Below, piece by piece: positions 33,196 to 36,575 of a DNA stretch of 36,575 nucleotides. The DNA comes from an uncultured Bacteroidota bacterium. Lineage in GTDB: Bacteria > Bacteroidota > Bacteroidia > UKL13-3. The stretch's first letter is position 1. The number at the start of each line of letters is the position of its first letter. The DNA lies in the NCBI GenBank assembly GCA_903927505.1, contig CAIYNF010000034.1, positions 1 to 36,575 on the forward strand, read 5' to 3'. Position numbers and translations under genes: made by a program. The notes beneath the pieces were generated by a model, which ran no database searches, was not told where the DNA came from, and was given only the letters and a program-made list of their open reading frames with translations.

Positions 33196-33417
33196 ATGAA
33201 CCTATCTGAAATTAAACTGGGACAACATGCCATTGTGCGCAAAGTAAATGGCGATATCCTTGCCTTGAAATTGTTTGAGATGGGCATGTTACCTGGTGAA
33301 ACAGTTGAATTGGAAAACATAGCGCCCTTTGGCGATCCCATTGCCATTAGGGTAGGAGAATCAAAATTATGCCTGCGTTTGGAAGATGCCGCTCACGTTG
33401 AAATAGAATTGCATTAA
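33196..33417 (+). CDS. feoA: Ferrous iron transport protein A
   Basis: This 73-residue SH3-like protein (LSEIKLGQHAIVRKVNG, then LKLFEMGMLPGETVELEN and GDPIAIRVGESKLCLRLEDA) is FeoA, a small cytosolic partner of the FeoB ferrous iron transporter. ATG 33196 gives the normal family length and N-terminus; in-frame ATG 33166 would add ten residues. Its TAA shares one base with the feoB ATG (TAATG), so translation is coupled. Divergent from yifB. Confidence 0.95.
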   Translation: MNLSEIKLGQHAIVRKVNGDILALKLFEMGMLPGETVELENIAPFGDPIAIRVGESKLCLRLEDAAHVEIELH

Positions 33418-35537
33418 TGGAAAGAATTATATCAGTAGCCTTAGTAGGAAACCCCAATTGTGGCAAAACATCTTTGTTTAATGCCCTTACCGGATTGAAC
33501 CAAAAGGTGAGTAATTTTCCTGGCACCACCGTTGAGAAAAAAATGGGGGAGACCATGCTTTCCGATACGGTGAAATTGCAAATAATAGATTTGCCGGGTA
33601 CTTATAGCCTTTACCCAAAATCTGCCGACGAATTAGTGACCTATGAAATTCTGCGCAATAAATCGGAAACCAATTTCCCAGATTTAGTTGTCTTTATTGC
33701 AGATGCTTCTAACTTAAAAAGAAATTTATTGTTGTTTACCCAAGTTTGTGATTTAGGGGTACCTGCAATTTTAGCCTTAAACATGTTGGATGTTGCCGAA
33801 CGCCGCGGTATATCCTATAATTTGGAAGCACTTTCCGAGGCCTTGCAAGTGCCCGTTATCCCTATCAATGCGCGCAAAAGAATTGGGGTCGAACCAATTA
33901 AGCAAACCATTTTAGAGCGCTTGCCCAAAGCACATGCTGCCTTTTATAGCATAGACCATTTGAGCCAAGAAATGTTGGCTGAATTGGGAAAGGTAAGCGA
34001 CAAACGCAATGCTTATGCTGCCTTGCAATATGCCATTAATGCCAAAGAATTAATCAGTGAAAAATCTTTGCGCATCAAAGAAATTTTTACGCAGTATCAA
34101 TTTGATGCCAGGCAATTTCAGGAGGAGGAAGTGTTTGCGCGCTACCACTTAATTGATGCAGCGGTAAAAAAATCGCGTATACAAGCACAAGACAATTTAA
34201 AGAAATCTATTACCAAAAGAGTAGATGCGGTATTAACACATCGCTTTTATGGCATTGGTATATTTTTGGTGTTGATGTTCTTAATTTTTCAGGCCGTTTT
34301 TAGTTGGAGTACCTATCCCATGGAACTGGTTGAAAATGCCTTTGCCTTCTTAAGTGAATATGTTAAAAATGCGCTGCCACAAGGGGTTCTCAACGATTTA
34401 TTGGTGCAAGGTGTATTGGCGGGTTTAAGTGGGGTAATTGTTTTTCTGCCACAAATTATTGTGCTCTTTTTCTTTATTGCCATTTTAGAAGACATTGGCT
34501 ATATGGCACGTGTGGGTTTTATTATGGACAGGGTTATGCGTCCTTTTGGAATGAATGGAAAATCTATTGTTCCGCTCATTAGTGGTATGGCTTGCGCGGT
34601 GCCAAGTATTATGGCCAGTAGGAGCATAGAAAACAAACGCGAGCGCTTAATTACCATATTGGTAATTCCTTTAATGAGTTGTTCTGCTCGCTTGCCTGTT
34701 TATGCGTTGCTTATTTCTATTTTTATTCCAGATACTGCCGTTTGGGGTCCATTTAATATCCATGGTTTGGTTTTAATGCTCATGTATTTAATTGGCTTTG
34801 TGGCAGCATTGCTCAGTGCCTGGATTTTTAAGCATTTTATTAAATCTGCCCAGCAGAATTATTTTCTGATGGAATTGCCGGGTTATAAATTACCGCTGCC
34901 TGGTAATTTGCTCATTACACTTTATGAAAAAGCAAGTGCTTTTGTGGTAGGTGCCGGAAAAATTATTATTGCCGTTTCTGTTATTTTATGGGTATTGGCT
35001 TCTACTGGTCCAAGAGACAAAATGAATGCCGTTGCACAAAAATACGAGCAGCACATGGCGCAATTAAACGAGACCGAGAAAAATGAGGCATTGCTTGGCG
35101 GACTCAATTTACAGCGCGATGCCGATTTCTTAGAAGCCAGTTATGCCGGACAATTTGGCAAATTTATAGAACCTGCTATTCGTCCGCTTGGCTTTGATTG
35201 GAAAATAGGCATTGCCCTGCTAACCTCTATGGCTGCCAGAGAGGTTTTTGTGGGCACCATGAGTACCATTTACAGCGTGAGTGGTGCAGATGATAATTTA
35301 CATTCCATAAGAGCAGCCATGCTAAGTGAAACCAATACGCAAACAGGAAAACCCAGTTATAGTTTGGCAACGGTATTTTCTTTGCTTTTGTTTTATGCCT
35401 TTGCACTCCAATGCATAAGTACAGTTGCCATTGTAAGAAAAGAAACGGGTGGCAGCAAATGGGCCATTATTCAATTTGTATATTTAACGGTATTGGCTTA
35501 TGGTAGCAGTTTTTTGGTTTACCAACTATTTGGTTAA
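33417..35537 (+). CDS. feoB: Ferrous iron transporter FeoB
   Basis: This 706-residue inner-membrane Fe2+ transporter has a GTPase head: G1 GNPNCGKTS (11-19), G2 NFPGTT (33-38), G3 DLPG (58-61), G4 NMLD (122-125). A helical spacer follows, then the FeoB channel with two Gate-type repeats (MARVGFIMDRVMRPFGMNGKSIVPLISGMACAVP..MASR in the first half; SMAAREVFVGTMSTIYSV in the second). Conserved Cys residues occur in the membrane part (GMACAVP, MSCSAR). Length and motifs are complete. FeoC is absent, as is usual outside proteobacteria. It is probably regulated by iron through the palindromic leader upstream of feoA. Confidence 0.97.
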   Translation: MERIISVALVGNPNCGKTSLFNALTGLNQKVSNFPGTTVEKKMGETMLSDTVKLQIIDLPGTYSLYPKSADELVTYEILRNKSETNFPDLVVFIADASNLKRNLLLFTQVCDLGVPAILALNMLDVAERRGISYNLEALSEALQVPVIPINARKRIGVEPIKQTILERLPKAHAAFYSIDHLSQEMLAELGKVSDKRNAYAALQYAINAKELISEKSLRIKEIFTQYQFDARQFQEEEVFARYHLIDAAVKKSRIQAQDNLKKSITKRVDAVLTHRFYGIGIFLVLMFLIFQAVFSWSTYPMELVENAFAFLSEYVKNALPQGVLNDLLVQGVLAGLSGVIVFLPQIIVLFFFIAILEDIGYMARVGFIMDRVMRPFGMNGKSIVPLISGMACAVPSIMASRSIENKRERLITILVIPLMSCSARLPVYALLISIFIPDTAVWGPFNIHGLVLMLMYLIGFVAALLSAWIFKHFIKSAQQNYFLMELPGYKLPLPGNLLITLYEKASAFVVGAGKIIIAVSVILWVLASTGPRDKMNAVAQKYEQHMAQLNETEKNEALLGGLNLQRDADFLEASYAGQFGKFIEPAIRPLGFDWKIGIALLTSMAAREVFVGTMSTIYSVSGADDNLHSIRAAMLSETNTQTGKPSYSLATVFSLLLFYAFALQCISTVAIVRKETGGSKWAIIQFVYLTVLAYGSSFLVYQLFG

Positions 35538-35647
35538 GAAGCTGGTAAACGGCAGAAATTGACCATTTTTGGCATAATTTGGCATTTAGGCAAAAACAAC
35601 AAAATTGTAACTAAACACCTGTATGTAAAACATTTACGAAAATATTG

Positions 35648-35677
35648 TTGATTTTTTAACAGATAAACATATCTTTT
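35648..35677 (+). promoter_or_regulatory. Possible rpoD promoter
   Basis: A TTG (35648-35650) and TATCTTTT (35670-35677, one mismatch from TAnnTTTG) are 19 bases apart, which fits the Bacteroidota -33/-7 spacing. Transcription would start about 44 bases before the rpoD ATG. Confidence 0.35.
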
Positions 35678-35707
35678 CACGAAATTTGCAGATTCTAACT
35701 AAATACA

Positions 35708-35716
35708 AGAGGGGAG
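35708..35716 (+). promoter_or_regulatory. Shine-Dalgarno-like site of rpoD
   Basis: AGAGGGGAG lies 11 bases before ATG 35728. Purine-rich ribosome sites are rare in this window, so this one stands out; it may support strong translation of the main sigma factor. Confidence 0.35.
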
Positions 35717-35727
35717 TTTAATATATT

Positions 35728-36575
35728 ATGAGGCAGCTTAAAATAAGCAAACAGTTTACCAACCGCGAGAGCAAATCGTTGGATAAATACTTGAATGAGA
35801 TCAGTAAAGTTCCAATGATTGATGCGCAAGAGGAAGTGGAGTTGGCAAGAAGAATCAGGGAAGGTGATCAAGTGGCTTTGGAGCGTCTTGTAAATGCAAA
35901 TCTTCGTTTTGTGGTTTCTGTTTCTAAGCAGTACCAAAACCAAGGATTAACCCTTGGCGATTTAATCAATGAAGGAAATTTAGGTTTAATTAAAGCAGCT
36001 AAACGTTTTGATGAAACCCGTGGTTTTAAATTTATCTCTTATGCAGTTTGGTGGATTCGTCAGTCTATTTTGCAAGCTTTGGCCGATCAAAGTAGGATTG
36101 TACGTTTGCCATTAAATAAAGTGGGTTCAATTGGTAGAATTGGTAACACCTCTGCCCGTTTAGAGCAAGAATTAGAGCGCGAACCAACCGTAGAAGAAAT
36201 TGCAGAAGCCATGGATATTCCAATTCAAGAAGTTGAAAATGCTTTGCGTTCTACTGGTCGTCACTTAAGTATTGACGCGCCGCTTACAGATGGTGAAGAC
36301 AATACCTTATTGGGTATTTTAGATACCAATGACGAACCTCGTCCGGATGTTCAATTGATCAACGAATCTTTGCAAAAAGAAATCAACCGCGTAATTTCTA
36401 CCTTGAGTGAAAAAGAACGTGATGTATTGAAATACTATTACGGCCTAGATGGTGGTCCTGCACATACCTTAGAAGACATTTCAGAGAAAATTGGCTTAAC
36501 GCGTGAGCGTGTTCGTCAGATCAAAGAAAAAGCCCTTCGCAGGTTACGTAAATCTAGCAAGAGTAAAATCTTAAA
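35728..36575 (+). CDS. rpoD: Primary sigma factor RpoD/SigA, Bacteroidota type (3' end cut by window)
   Basis: The 282 residues in the window are the short Bacteroidota primary sigma factor, which directs RNA polymerase to housekeeping promoters of the TAnnTTTG type seen elsewhere here. Region 1.2 ([15 protein letters not shown]), region 2 ([50 protein letters not shown]), region 3 and region 4 ([20 protein letters not shown], then [10 protein letters not shown]) are all present. Homologues end a few residues after KSKIL, so only a handful of codons and the stop are missing. Region 1.1 is absent, as normal for this phylum. No frame problem is seen. Confidence 0.97.
   Translation, partial: MRQLKISKQFTNRESKSLDKYLNEISKVPMIDAQEEVELARRIREGDQVALERLVNANLRFVVSVSKQYQNQGLTLGDLINEGNLGLIKAAKRFDETRGFKFISYAVWWIRQSILQALADQSRIVRLPLNKVGSIGRIGNTSARLEQELEREPTVEEIAEAMDIPIQEVENALRSTGRHLSIDAPLTDGEDNTLLGILDTNDEPRPDVQLINESLQKEINRVISTLSEKERDVLKYYYGLDGGPAHTLEDISEKIGLTRERVRQIKEKALRRLRKSSKSKIL

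Noticed and set aside
35695-35943. 82-codon minus-strand frame at the start of rpoD
   Set aside because: It is antisense to the rpoD start, whose sigma-factor regions are unmistakable on the plus strand.

Overview
The window looks like a chromosomal segment of a Bacteroidota bacterium. The evidence is a gliding-motility lipoprotein (GldH), two proteins with type IX secretion (T9SS) C-terminal sorting domains, a Bacteroidota-type RicT/PSP1 protein with its usual neighbours (holB-ricT-gldH), a short single-unit PurL, promoter -7 elements of the TAnnTTTG type, and an almost complete lack of Shine-Dalgarno sequences. The order cannot be settled from the sequence; the stand-alone PurL of about 750 residues would fit Chitinophagales-like lineages.

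Layout. 1-900: the tail of an unknown gene and a DUF3050 gene. 965-3305: a TetR regulator divergent from a bestrophin-type channel and a beta-carbonic anhydrase, which look like a small bicarbonate/anion module. 3409-4741: a DUF1801/YdeI-like protein with a CDGSH iron-sulfur motif at its C-terminus, then an overlapping antitoxin/PIN-toxin pair. 4816-10443: housekeeping genes on the plus strand (purL-tatC, a lipoprotein, rpiB-meaB-flavin reductase). 10451-13497: holB-ricT-gldH on the minus strand. 13619-16458: a tiny zinc-ribbon protein, convergent with a secreted deacetylase-like protein carrying a T9SS tail.

16.5-31.35 kb is visibly more A+T-rich and holds accessory genes. Its left part (16.57-17.89 kb) looks decayed: a thioredoxin-like gene without a proper 5' end, an orphan 3' gene fragment and non-coding DNA. 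The main block is bracketed by a 111-bp direct repeat (17893-18003 and 31353-31463, 109/111 identical, offset 13,460 bp) that is the 3' end of yifB/comM. The right copy belongs to the intact yifB and the left copy is an orphan. This is the pattern expected if DNA was inserted at the 3' end of yifB and that end was re-supplied, although no recombinase is visible. The cargo is two paralogous small exported proteins, an exported propeller-like protein overlapping an exported thioredoxin-like protein, a four-gene minus-strand signalling operon (104-aa soluble protein, 7-TM protein, NarX-type histidine kinase, LuxR-type response regulator), a tail-spike-like beta-helix protein without a signal peptide, and a 1766-residue T9SS-sorted protein with delta-60 repeats and ten Ig/PKD-like repeats arranged partly as 176-residue double units. 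A repeated 8-4-8 inverted motif lies in the promoter region between the signalling operon and the beta-helix gene, with a related copy at the left island edge. I infer that the two-component system may control the surface cargo.

31382-36575: core genes resume with yifB (minus strand), feoA-feoB behind a leader with three inverted repeats, and the primary sigma factor rpoD, which runs off the window a few codons before its expected end. No rRNA, tRNA, CRISPR array or transposase was seen.
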